Part shown: positions 35,348 through 46,281 of the stretch, one piece after another
Layout: each line of letters begins with the position of its first letter
Numbering within the stretch: the stretch's first letter is position 1
From: Linanthus parryae
Taxonomy: Eukaryota > Streptophyta > Magnoliopsida > Ericales > Polemoniaceae
Direction: 5' to 3'
DNA: 64,000 nt
Assembly (NCBI GenBank): GCA_023055425.1
Contig: JALGPY010000005.1
Span: forward strand, 83,369,495 to 83,433,494
Made by a program: the position numbers and the translations under genes
The notes under the pieces: model-generated
What the model saw: the letters and a program-made list of their open reading frames with translations, nothing else
Told to the model about the DNA's origin: nothing
The model's database searches: none

Positions 35348-35465
35348 AGTTTTTGAAGTTTCTCTTAGGAATCAAAATTAGTTTCGAAGTTTTTTCTTTT
35401 GTTTTTTATTTTACTTTTTCTTATCTCACTGCTCTTGAACTCTGATTTTCAGGCCATTCTAGTGT
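35348..35465 (+). other. G leader with missing primer-binding site
   Basis: The LTR end is followed by agtttttgaagtttctc, whereas A has atttttggcgccgttgccgg. The tRNA-Asp complement is absent, which suggests a deletion of about 18 bases. Confidence 0.55.
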
Positions 35466-37114
35466 ATGCCCAGATTGCCTCGCGAACTGGTGCCACCACT
35501 CGAAGATCCTGAAAAACTTTTTTCAGAGAGCAAAACCGCGGACACCGAGACAAGATGTCGGAGCACGGAGATGATACGCCAACATAAAAAGAAACTCGAT
35601 AACAAGAGACACGCACCCCGGCCCAGATGGCTCTTTACATTGAGGAGCTGATTGCTGCAGGCTTTGCTACCCGGAACAATCAGAGAACCTACAACAGATC
35701 TGGGAGGGCGATAGTGGAGAATTTTGAAGTTCCTACAGGCGGACATGAACCAGCCATCGTAGTGCCTCCAATAAATGCGGAGCACTTTGACTTAAAATCA
35801 TCTACTATCCAAACTGCCCAGACCCATTGTCCTTTCAATGGGAAAGCTGGCCGACCTGAACGACTTCCTCGAGAAGTTTGAAGATTACTGTAACAAGATC
35901 AAATATAGAGGATATGAATTAGACACACTAAAATTAGTCTTGTTTCCCTACTGCTTGTTCGGGACAGCAAAGGACTGGCTGGAGGCCTGACCACCAAGAT
36001 CCATCACAACCTGGGGAGGCTGTGTTTTTGACTTTTTGGCAAAATTCTACCCCGCTTCTCATTTTATCAAACTTCAAAGAGAAATATTATATTTCAAACA
36101 GATGATAGGCGAGACGGTGGTAGACGCATGGGACAGGTTGATGAGACTTGTTAAAAGATGCCCTAATCACGGCTTCGGGGACGCGAAAATTCTGCAAGTA
36201 TTCTACCATGCTCTGGATAGGGAGAATGCTGACAGAATTGACAGGGAAGCTGGGGTAAATTTTATGTACCATGTAGATAAAGATGGAGCCTATGAGCTGA
36301 TGAAGCAACTAGCCAAACTGGATACTCGCCTGTTTGATGAACGCAGGCTCACAACACTAGCAGAACCAGTAGTTGATGATCAAATTGACAATCTGACGAA
36401 AGTGGTACAAGACCTAGTCAAGAAGGTCTATACAGAGAAGAAGACTGTAGCAGCAGTGGACGAACCAGACTTGGATGCATCCATCTAGGAAATTAAGAAT
36501 GAGGATGCCAACTATGTTCAACTTTAGTGGGATCTAAGCCACTACAGACCAGGCACACGTGACTATCCTGGGTTCACGTACGGAAACCCTAATGCAGCAG
36601 TGTATGCACCAGGTTTTCAGCACTGGCCACAGATACAGCAGGCAGGATAGCAAGAACCAGCAGCACAACCACATCTTAACCTATCAATAGATAATTTGGA
36701 GAACTACATGGATAAATTTAATAAAAAGTGAGAGGCCAAATTCACGCAGATTGAGTCACTCACGACTGATGTGAGTCAATTGAAAATTGCAATCCGCAAC
36801 ATGGAAGTGCAGAATGGTCAGCTTGCACAGAATCAGGCAGAAAGAATTCTAGGGAATCTACCATCAAACACAGTGAACAATCCACGCGCTTAGATCAATG
36901 CCATCACCACTCGGAGTGGAGTTGCACACAGGATCCGCCGTATCCCAGTCATGCAAGTGGAGAAAAGTCAAAGAATATCGAACACGTAGTTTTTGACAGG
37001 GAAGACAGTTCAACCGTTAGTCCCCAGCCAAAGGGCCCGGTCCGACACGATGCAGTACAGAGTGATAAGGGTAAAACAGAAACAGTTCCAATTTCCAAGG
37101 AGGTACCTTACCCT
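35466..37114 (+). pseudogene. G gag (decayed)
   Basis: Starts MPRLPRELVPPLEDPE at 35466. After a frame change it resembles the gag of A (EPAIVVPPINAEHFDLK against EPAIVVPPIQAETFCLK; RLVKRCPNHG against HLLRRCPNHG). Another shift lies near 35850, a stop (tga) near 35988, then an open stretch 36036-36488. From 36489 to 37114 the Gln-rich, zinc-knuckle-free C-terminal part has further stops (36486, 36529, 36648). Gag would package the genomic RNA; this copy cannot. Confidence 0.78.
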
Positions 37115-37770
37115 TTGAATACACGCAAGAGAGACGATGGCAAAGACTACGCCATATTTCTCGAAGTATTCAAGCAGTTACAGATCAACATGCCGTTTGC
37201 CGAGGCATTAGCTAAAATGCCCACTTACGCTAAATTCCTCAAGGACATACTGTATGGAAGAAGGCGAATGAGTGACTTCGAAACAGTAAATCTAACGGCA
37301 CAAGCGAGCAGTTGTGTGAAAAATGGGCTACCACTAAAAAAGAAGGACCGTGGCAGTTTTGTGATCCCTGTGACCCTAGGCAATGCTTACACAGGAAAGG
37401 CTCTGTGTGACTTAGGGGCCAGCATTAATCTGATGCCACTTACCATCTTCAAAAGTTAGGGGGTCGGGGACCCCAGGCCAACCAGAATTATGCTCCAGAT
37501 AGCTGACAGATCCGTAAAAACTGCATATGGAGTCATTGAAGACATTCTAGTGAAAGTTGGGGAACTGATTTTTCCAGCAGATTTTGTGATACTGGATATG
37601 GAGGCAGGGGATGTTCCCCTCATTCTGGGCAGACCATTCCTAGCAACTGGAGAAGCCATCATCAACTGCAAGAGTGGAGAGCTATCTATGCAAATTAATG
37701 AAAAAAAAAAGTTAAATTCAATGTCTTCAAGTCTCTCCAGCTCCCTGATTATTATGGTCATGAAAAATGT
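37115..37770 (+). pseudogene. G aspartic protease (decayed)
   Basis: NTRKRDDGKDYAIFLEVF, then GSFVIPVTLGNAYTGKALCDLGASINLMPL with DLGAS as active site (near 37413). A frameshift gives a stop at 37457. The match resumes from 37490 (ADFVILDMEAGDVPLILGRP near 37580-37635) and runs to a poly-A-rich stretch near 37700. The two halves align to A's protease throughout. Confidence 0.8.
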
Positions 37771-38119
37771 TTTGCTGTGAAGGTGATTGATGAAAACCTG
37801 GAAAATGAAGAGATGGATGAACTATGGGCAGAACTTGAGGACATGTACCCAGAGGAAAAGGAGGAGCACCAGGATGAGCAGGCCATGAGAACAGAAAGCT
37901 GGACCATCTTATATAAATATGAAGAAGGAGAGAAGAAAATGGCTCTGATGCCATCACTCAAGGAACCACCAGTCCTGGAGCTTAAGCAACTCCCATACCA
38001 CCTCTAGTATGCATATGTTGGTGAAATAAATACTGTGCCAGTAATTGTCTTGTCTCTTCTATCTCAGGAATAGGAACATAAGTTGCTGGAAGTGCTGGAA
38101 GATCATAGAGAAGCTATTG
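37771..38119 (+). pseudogene. G protease-RT linker, cut by F
   Basis: An open acidic stretch at 37777-38007 (NEEMDELWAELEDMYPEE), then stops. The last codons before the junction (LEVLEDHREAIGW) are the usual run-in to Athila RT, which resumes after F at 61824. Confidence 0.7.
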
Positions 38120-38124
38120 GATGG

Positions 38125-38752
38125 TGTGCACAAGAGATTCCGGCGGGGAGACCTCCGTGTACACCGTATGTAGTGGATCAAGGATCGCACAGGAAGAGTG
38201 GGGTTGTGTGTAGGGAGAGAGTAAGGCAGTAGCAATGTTTGAGAGAGAGACAGAGGTTTGGCAGAGCTTCCGCGTATGGCAAGTGTGTTCTTCCTTTGTA
38301 TGGAAAGGTTGACGATCTATATATACTGGAGAACATGACCGTTGTAGTGTGGTTAATGCGCCCATTAATGGCGGCTTAATTAGCTTAACCATAACGGCAC
38401 GTTCGTCCGAGTATATAGGGACCGTTACAGCACGTGGTGCGCGAATACCAGAACCGTTACGAGGTTGACCGGGTTTGACCGGATTGACCGGGTTTATGGA
38501 GCTCGTGCCATAAATCTCTCAAAACAGTTACTAAAGGTCGCGTGCGGGCTTGGCTCGCACGCGACAGGGCTTACTCTAGCCTCCAAACCACAAGGTCCCT
38601 ACAAGTCCCGTGCAGTGGTATGCGAGGGCTCTGTCTCGCAGCCCCCACATGGATCAGCTCGGCTGGTGTTCCAGTGTTTATGGAGCACAATATGGTGTGC
38701 TGGATGGTTGCCACGTGGCCAAGATCTGTCAGCTCAGAAAGCACTATCTACA
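38125..38752 (-). repeat. F 3' LTR
   Basis: TGTAGATAG...TGTGCACA on -. It has a TATA box at 38318-38325, three TTGACC words on + (38465-38470, 38475-38480, 38484-38489) and an inverted repeat with perfect 10-bp arms (38537-38546 / 38556-38565). Confidence 0.94.
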
Positions 38753-38770
38753 TTAGCCCCCTTTCTGCGC
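38753..38770 (-). other. F polypurine tract
   Basis: On - cgcagaaagggggctaa directly precedes the 3' LTR. Confidence 0.78.
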
Positions 38771-39441
38771 GTGAAGACTCATAGCTGTATAGACTTCCAT
38801 GCGCGGAAACCAACATACGCGTTGCTGCCACGCACCAATTCAAATACGGGTAAGTTCAGCCCCCGTGCGTGTTATTATGACCTAAAACCCCTAGAATCGT
38901 GCCGTCTCGCCTTTAGGGTTTTAGGCGTGACGTCAGCTTGTCCTGTGATTGCGCGATTCGACGGTGACGGTTGCGATTCGACTACCGAAAAGACGCAACC
39001 CTTCATTTTTTTGGATAAATACCTTGTATCCCCCATTATTGCAAAGCATCACTTCTTCCTCTTAAAGTGAATGGTACCCGGAGATCTTCGAGAGCAGATT
39101 CAGATAATCAATCACCAGTTCAGAACTGCAAATCGTATTCACCAATTGTGCATATCCAAGCAGGCTTCAAGAAAACAAGGTTGGCCTCGTTTAATTTTGA
39201 TTTAAGATACCAGTGTTTGCCTTGAACTGTGTTGAATCTGTAAACCCATGAAATTTGTGAAGAGGCTTTGATCTTTGAACCCACTTTTGCTTTAATCCTT
39301 CAACAATATGAGATCTTGCAACTCCCTGATTTCTAAAATTGATACCAGAAACTGTTCGTCTTCCTTTGCATAGATCTTGAATTTCAAAATTCAAACTGAA
39401 GTGTGGTATTTCTCCCCCCTTTTTCTTGCTCTTCCGCAGGA
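38771..39441 (+). promoter_or_regulatory. Probable promoter and 5' UTR of the F antisense gene
   Basis: No ORF is supportable. A TATA-like gataaatac lies at 39014-39022. A pyrimidine tract ending cttccgcag at 39439 is a good 3' splice site three bases before the ATG, with a possible 5' site aag|gttgg near 39180, suggesting an intron in the 5' UTR. This would let the antisense gene be transcribed on its own. All of this is inferred from sequence. Confidence 0.35.
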
Positions 39442-42400
39442 ATGGCCAAGACAAGAGGAACCAGGCCCGTCAAGGAAGATGAAGAGATACCCGACCTTCC
39501 GCAGGCCTTGTGGCGAAAAGCCCCCTTTTTAGGTGGCAAAGATTTCTACCATGCGAGGGTAAAGGCGAAGAGGATGCCTGATCCTGTCCCGGTTGAGCGA
39601 TTGCTGACACTGACTCGCCCAGTTAACTCAGCCTTGCTGGAGTTGATTGGTTCCGAGGATGTGGTTCGATTGGGAATCGAGAACGGGCACTTCCCCTATA
39701 CTGCGATTTCAACCCAAGCGTTCGTCCAGAAATTGGACTATATGGATGAGTGGATTGACCACGTGTTGGATCATCATGCCGCGACTCTTGATGAAGCTGG
39801 CGTATACTTTGCTATCCGTGCTATGAAGGGTGCTGCCGTGAAGCTGGATCAGTCCATGCTTCTAGACCTTCTTTCCCGTTACTCGCCTGCGACTCACACG
39901 TTCCATTTTGCTGAGTTCGAGGCTGCCCCCACACTCGAGGACGTTCAAATGTTGTACGAGCTTTCCCCCATGGGCGAAGTGGACCCTTTGAGTCCCTTGA
40001 GGACATCTGCGGAGATTGCCTTATACACACAGATGGAGGAATGCCTAGCAGAGGTAAAGAAAATCTCCACTCGGTGGACCACTACAAAGCCTCTTCCAAA
40101 CTGGCAGTTGGTTGATACGTCTGCGAAGAACACCTGGAACAAATGGTTGCAGTACTTCTTCCGAGACTATGCGAACAGCAGCATCACTAAGAAGCTCCTG
40201 AGTGAGAACCCCGATGCCGAGAACTACGTAGAGGGTAAAGGCTATCACTTGACCCTTTGTGCCTTCCTCTGCACTTGGTTGTCGAGGTACTTGATTGATG
40301 GTCACCCACATGATGGGGTCTTCTACCATGTGTTGCCACTTGCTGTGAGGCTCGCACTTGGCCAGAGAGTCGCACTCGGACCCTTAGTCTTGGGCACACT
40401 GTACTATAGGCTTGATCAGCTGGTTCTAGCCATGAAGGAGTCGCGTGGCCGCCTCGATGTACTGACTTTTGTCAATATTTCCTTTTTGACAATGTGGGTT
40501 TTCGAGCGATGGCCGTCTTATGCTCCAACTGCTCTCAAACTTGACAAGTGGTGTCCCCCAGGCGAGACTGAAGCGCGTAACAGCGGAAGGGCTGCGAGAT
40601 GGTTCGGAGCGAGCAACACCAAGTGCGTTTGGAGTTTGATATGCGACAAACGGAAGGAGTTTAATGCCAGGCCCTATGCCACGCGCATTGAGAACGTGCG
40701 ATGGTTTCCAAAGCTGTATCCCTCTAAAGGTATTGTCTTCTCAGAAGAGCTTCTCTTTGAAGAGAGATCGCATTTCCATGAGCGCTACCGCGAGTTCTTT
40801 TGCTGGTGTCTGCGAGGTTACCTTCCTGCCCTCGCAGAGCATATTCGTGAGCTCGCGCCAAGGTATGAAAAGCTTAGCGTGGACGTTGACCCCACTCGAG
40901 TTTCTCCTCAGTTTGGTTTTGATGCGGTGGCCCCATCAATCTGGCCCCAGTCCATTATCAGAGGATGCTATAAGCGCTTGCTAACAAAGGAGTGCAAGAC
41001 GGTCTTCATGAACAATCTTCCCTTTGAGCAGCCAGCGGGAACCCCCGAGGGTGGTTGTTACCAAAACTGGCTCGCGTACTGGATTGCCCAGCAAACGAGG
41101 ATTGAGACAGAGTCGGCCGCGCAGTCAAGCAGAGCTCCCTTGATCAAAAGAAACTCTTTTCCGTTTCGCCCCACTTGCAGTCTGAGCGAGTCTGAGTATG
41201 GTTGCTACTCACTGTGGGATCGTGAGAACCACTTGTGTCCTGATGTCATCTTGAAGGAGCAGATTGCCGCAATTAAGAAGGGAGACACGCATGTCGTCAG
41301 ATATAGCAAGGCATTTGCTGAGGTAAGCAATTTCACCGTGTGCATTAAGCCTTTTGATTTCCTTATGCTGATGCCTTCGTTCTGTACTGTTTGCTGTAGT
41401 GTCATGTGCGGAGATTCGCATCTGGTGATCGCTCCAAGTCATAGGTTAACACCATTGTTGCCACCAGAAGACAAAAGCAGTCGTTCCGGCTAGCATGGAG
41501 GATGGACGCTGAGGTCGAAACAAAGATTCGCGCAGTCATGAATGCTTTTACTGACTCGCTGATAGACAATCCTCCGGCTCCGTCTCCTCCTGGAGATGAC
41601 CCGTACCCTCCAGCGACTGCGGCGCGATTTCTTCCCCCAGAAATGTTCCAGCTTCTCCTCCAGTGAGGTCCCTTTCTATCAAGGACAAAGGCAAAGGTCG
41701 CATGCCCAGCAAGGTTCAGAAGGAGCTCGCAGTTGAGTCTTTCGTTCCATTCAACCAAGAGGAGGAGGAAGAGAGGCAGGAGCCCCAAGAAAGTGATGAA
41801 GAAGAAGAAGCAACAGTTGTGATGCATGAGGAAGAATCAGGAGGTACCTCCATCGCATTTTCTTTCCCGTTATCGTAACTTCTTTGCACTTCTTTTCTTA
41901 AACCAATCATGTCTTCGCAGATGATGATGATGATGAGACCATTGGTGGCCTTTTGGCCAAGAGACAAAAGAGAGATACCCATTCTGGCATTCCAGACGAT
42001 CCCATAAGTGAGGACATTCTTGCTGAGTCCAGGAAGACAGCCGCGGAGGCTGCTGAAAGAAGAAGGCAGCGAGAAGAGGAGGAGCTCGAGCGTGTGAGAC
42101 AGCGGAGCCTCGAAGAGCAGCATGTTGACGACTTAGTGCGTCCAGCTAGCGAGGAAGATGAGCTTCCCGAAGAAGTGGTTCCCCAGGCAGAGGAAGAAGA
42201 TGCGGTTCCGGAAGAGGATGCAGCAGCGCTGGAGCAAGTTCAAGCGGACTTTGAGGAAATCGCAGGCGGCGATAAAGGTGAGATCTTCAATCTCGCAGTA
42301 ACTTATAGAGATGTTATTGTGGGTGCGTTAAAGCATGGTGTGTCAAAGGCTGACATTCGCCGTTGGTTAGTAGACAAATGCGGAGAACCCTCAGGTAATT

Positions 42401-43632
42401 ATTTGAGTGATACGCATGTACTAGGCTTTAGCAACTTGAGACAGAATCATGACTGGTTTATTCGCATCCCAGGTCACGCTTCTCTTAAAGACTTGCTTAG
42501 TGAGGACACACTAATGGGACATGGTTCCACGTCCTTATTGTATGATGAAGATACCTCAATCCCACCTTCGCGTGGAGGTGCTTACTCTTAGCTTTAGTAA
42601 AGATAGCAAAATAACTTATAGCGCAAGTCACCTCATATCATCGCATTTAATATTGCAGGTCATGCTGAGGAACCTGTGCTGGAGCGGAGGAGTCAGCCTT
42701 CTGCGTCCTATGTCCCGATTCCAAGCTCCCATACCGAGAAGCCTGTCGCAGCTGCTGAACATGCAAGTGAGCCTCTCAAGGACATCATCGAACTTTCCGA
42801 TGATGCTGAAGCAGATGCTGTGCTGATGGATGAAAATGTCCATGCTGGTGCTGAGGAAGTAAGGACAAGCGCTGCTAATGCTTTCGCATCTGAGAGCGTT
42901 CTTCGCCAGGCGACTTCGGCTGTCCCTTCGCCTCCGGCGATGACTGAGCCAAAGGCACCTATTCCTGCGTGGAGCTTTTGGGGCTCGCAGGTTGGGAATG
43001 CAGTCGCAGCTGGTGCGGCCTACACTCTTCCTCCTGACTACGAGAGATTGGAGCTCGCAGCTGATAGGAGAGCTATGGAGCGAGGACAGTCTTCGACCAC
43101 CCCGGCAGCGCGCATTCCTTCTCTTCATGAGATTCTGGAAGGAACTGGTAAGCAAAGCTTTTCTGTTCGCTTTTTGCATTATTTTCTTGCGAGTTTGACA
43201 TCATAACTTAGTTTTGACGTCTCTTCAGGTTTGAAGCAAACCGATGTAGACGTGGTGGTTCGAATGCGCCTCGCCTACCCCCAATCGTTTGTGAGATCTC
43301 TGGAGATAGGGCCCTTCGACAGGAGGCTGTTTCTTACTGAAGCCATTTGGATTTTGGAGCAGCTGTCTGCGGCTACGCCTGCGATCATTTCGGTACAGAG
43401 TGCTGAATTGCTATGTGGCATGTGCCAAAATCTCGTGACCAAAGTCCAGGGCAGACTGGGTTTCAAATTTCTTATGAACAGAGTCACGCTGATTCGCGCA
43501 GCCGTAACTTTGAAACTCGGCCACCAGAATCTCGCAGCTGAGAAGCAGAAGGTGGAGCAGCAAAAGCTAAAGGTCGATGAAGCTCTGAAGCTCTATTATG
43601 AGATGAATGCCAGGTGCGAGCTGCTGAAGTAA
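39442..43632 (+). CDS. F antisense gene: multi-exon plant mobile domain protein
   Basis: Inferred exons: 39442-41322, 41400 to about 41662, about 41663-41843, 41921-42277, 42659-43147 and 43229-43632. The introns at 41323-41399, 41844-41920, 42278-42658 and 43148-43228 have GT...AG ends and keep the reading phase. The frame also changes at about 41662, by an intron I could not place or by a frameshift. Exon 1 (627 codons) carries the plant mobile domain (aminotransferase-like, as in MAIN/MAIL1): LLSRYSPATHTFHF...TLEDVQMLYEL at residues about 143-174, WLSRYLIDGHPHDGVF further on, WFPKLYP later. Exons 3-5 are acidic and Glu-rich; exon 6 ends in a Lys/Glu-rich coiled coil. TAG at 41442-41444 in exon 2 interrupts the frame and could be a C-to-T change, leaving about 641 residues. 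Opposite in strand to the element, so genomic RNA splicing would not remove the introns. Function unknown; C has a relative. Confidence 0.78.
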
Positions 43633-44142
43633 GAAGTGGAACAAGTAGAGAAGCTGAGCCATCAGTTCGAGCCCCAAGACTCCTTGATCAAAAATTTGCT
43701 TTGACTTTTCGAATTTTGAAAAATAGCAAGGAAATAGCTGAAAATAGCAAGGAAATAGCTGAAACATTAATGTAATGTTTGAAACATTAATGTAATGTTG
43801 CTAGGGTTTCTCCCCCTCTTTTTTTAACAACAAGAATGAATTTGTCCATTTTGTCCTTTCCCGGGATTTGATAGGATATCTCTGTGCATATCCAATTATG
43901 ACATCAGCAATTGATACTCTGCTTGATTTTCGCGCTAATTTCTCGGTAGCTAAGCACGCTTTCGTTTGGAAGTCCATCCGAATCATGACCATCCGTCATT
44001 TATTAGGATACGCAACTGAATCGTCGTAGGCTTTAGTAGGGTAATTGATTGTTACCGCTTTTCAAGGCGTAAGTGATTGAACTTACCCTCTTTTTGAATT
44101 ATGTTGACTCATCCTTGGCAACTGAAGAGTCTCCACAGGGTC
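43633..44142. other. F interval between antisense gene and putative second antisense unit
   Basis: No supported ORF. A 19-bp direct duplication (gaaacattaatgtaatgtt, near 43760-43800) and a doubled tagcaaggaaatagctgaaa word (near 43722-43762) are present. Confidence 0.5.
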
Positions 44143-44150
44143 TATATAAA
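44143..44150 (+). promoter_or_regulatory. TATA box upstream of a short antisense ORF in F
   Basis: TATATAAA in the context gtctatataaaccctg, 36 bases before an ATG. A good plant TATA by sequence; start-site use is untested. Confidence 0.4.
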
Positions 44151-44185
44151 CCCTGTCTTTGCTATTTGGGTTCTTCATCCCAAAA

Positions 44186-44533
44186 ATGTGCTTTGCCGTG
44201 AGTCCTTACGACTGCTGGCTTCAACGCTTATTTTTCGTTGATTCATGGCAACCTCAAGTTGTGAATCCTGAGTTTGCGCTTTGTGCTGTAGAAATAGTTC
44301 CCAAGATCCACTTTATGAGGCTTATCGCTAGTTATAACCATCATAAAGAAGATGCAGATAATATCTCATGTGTGTTCGAAGAAATTTCTTCGTGTATTAT
44401 GTGTGCAGGTCATATTTCCGGCCGCCTCCCGGCGAGGTGCAGCGCCGAAGTGACCGTGCTATCGTCTCGTAATGAACGGCGGAATTCTCCTCCAGCATCC
44501 CTGGAGGAGGATTTCTTGCCTCTTCGTTCTTGA
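44186..44533 (+). CDS. Possible second antisense ORF in F, unknown product
   Basis: 115 codons from ATG at 44186 (MCFAVSPYDCWLQRLFFVD) to TGA. No family recognised. It follows a TATA box closely. A pyrimidine-poor cag at 44409 and ctcag at 44538 could be splice sites, and a second open stretch after 44538 (begins GLRTAVFIPVYKEPL) might be a further exon. No counterpart was found in C. It may be chance. Confidence 0.3.
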   Translation: MCFAVSPYDCWLQRLFFVDSWQPQVVNPEFALCAVEIVPKIHFMRLIASYNHHKEDADNISCVFEEISSCIMCAGHISGRLPARCSAEVTVLSSRNERRNSPPASLEEDFLPLRS

Positions 44534-44889
44534 ACTCAGGTCTGCGGACCGCTGTGTTCATCCCCGTCTACAAGGAGCCCTTGCCCTTTGGAGCTTCTGC
44601 TTGCCTGTTGATCGCTGGAACCGGTGGTTCCTTGGGCAAATGTTATGGGGTGTAGATCTGACAAGGGTCTTGTCAAATACTGGGATCTTGAACGTATGGC
44701 TTCATGTGGCTCTTAGGAGCAAGATCCCAGCCGCGACAGATGTTCACCCGCAGATCTGCGTATTGTATAGCCGGTGTTAGGACCGTTAGGTTCACCCTTT
44801 TTCAGTCGGGATTCCCGCGGTGTGTTACTTCATGCTTTTCGAATGTATTGTAAGCCATGTTGGCTGCGTAGTTAGATTCGAGCTTTTTC
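44534..44889. other. F interval before tandem array
   Basis: A short open stretch in each of two frames (44472-44780 and 44539 to about 44655), not supported further. No known element. Confidence 0.4.
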
Positions 44890-46062
44890 GCTTGTAAGCT
44901 GCTATCTAGACAGATAAATTGTAAGTCATTTGACTCGTAATGATAAATAGCCTTTTGTATTATCTGCTGTCTCTTTACAACAAAATACAACTTGGCATGC
45001 GTTTCGGCATATTTCGCCTTGCATAATGCTACGTAATGGTTTCACATTTGCGATCTGCTATATGAATTCGCAGATGTTTCACTAGATCATTTGAGATCGT
45101 ATTTTCGCAGCTGTGCCATCCTGGCAGATGGGCTTGTGATTGGCCGTTGTGGATCATTTAATATCATTTTCGCAATATTGCTGTCGTTGCGGATAGTCTT
45201 TAGTAGATCAATTAAGATCGTTAAATTGTGCGAGTTGCTATCGTGACAGATAGGCTTTAGAAGATCAACTAAGATCATTTTTGTGTAGGCTGCTATCGCA
45301 ACAGATAGGCTTGAAAGATCAATTAAGATCGCATTTGTATGTGTTGCTATCGTGACAGATAGGCTTTAGAAGATCAATTAAGATCGCATTTGTGTAGGCT
45401 GCTATCGTGACAGATAGGCTTAGATGATCAGTTAAGATCGCATTTGCATAGGCTGCTATCATGAGAGATAGGCTTAGATGATCAGTTAAGATCGCATTTG
45501 CATAGGCTGCTATCGTGAGACATAGGCTTAGATGATCAGTTAAGATCGCATTTGCATAGGCTGCTATCGTGAGAGATAGGCTTAGACGATCAATTAAGAT
45601 CGCATTTCGCATTTGCTGCTATCGTGAGAGATAGGCTTAGATGATCAATTAAGATCGCATTTTGCATAGGCTGCTATCGTGAGAGATAGGCTTAGACGAT
45701 CAATTAAGATCGCATTTCGCATTTGCTGCTATCGTGAGAGATAGGCTTAGATGATCAATTAAGATCGCATTTTGCATAGGCTGCTATCGTGAGAGATAGG
45801 CTTAGATGATCAATTAAGATCGCATTTCGCATTTGCTGCTATCGTGAGAGATAGGCTTAGATGATCAATTAAGATCGCATTTCGCATTTGCTGCTATCGT
45901 GAGAGATAGGCTTAGATGATTAATTAAGATCGCATTTCGCATTTGCTGCTATCGTGAGAGATAGGCTTAGATGATCAATTAAGATCGCATTTCGCATTTG
46001 CTGATATCGTGAGAGATAGGCTTAGATGATCAATTAAGATCGCATTTGTGCAGATTGCCTTT
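44890..46062 (-). repeat. Tandem array of about 55-bp hairpin units downstream of F pol
   Basis: The unit (as on +) is gctgctatcgtgagagatag then gcttagatgatcaattaaga then tcgcatttcgcattt. About 15 good copies lie between 45237 and 46062 and decayed copies reach back to about 44890. Units are most alike nearest pol. CTATC and GATAG are inverted arms, as in the C repeat. gatcaattaagatc gives a second small dyad. Confidence 0.9.
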
Positions 46063-46281
46063 GCGGCGGATAAACCATTGCTAACAGTAATAACAAACTG
46101 AACAAAGCAATATAAACAGCTAGAGATGTGAACTTCTCATTTGGGAGAATTCTTTTATTATAACGCTCTCATATGGGAGAGATGGGATTACAATCCTCTC
46201 ATATGGGAAAGGAGATTGTGTAAATCGTAGCCATACAAGATATCAAGCGACGTTATAATAAAACGTATGAAATGAGAGAAG
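46063..46281 (-). other. F post-pol spacer
   Basis: 219 bases with two catatgggaga-like words (near 46170 and 46200), similar to the spacer after C pol. Nothing else is seen. Confidence 0.5.

Noticed and set aside
35459..35785. 108-aa ORF on - at the start of G gag
   Set aside because: Antisense shadow of the gag N-terminus.
42278..42591. Extension of exon 4 through the third intron as coding sequence
   Set aside because: The frame is open for over 300 bases, but good splice sites at 42277/42659 join conserved exons in phase; kept as intron, though retention cannot be excluded.
45319..45612. 97-aa repetitive ORF on - in F
   Set aside because: Translation of the tandem array (repeat length close to a multiple of three for some units); not in phase across the array.
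44890..46062. CRISPR-like array
   Set aside because: Units are contiguous without unique spacers, and the setting is a plant retrotransposon.
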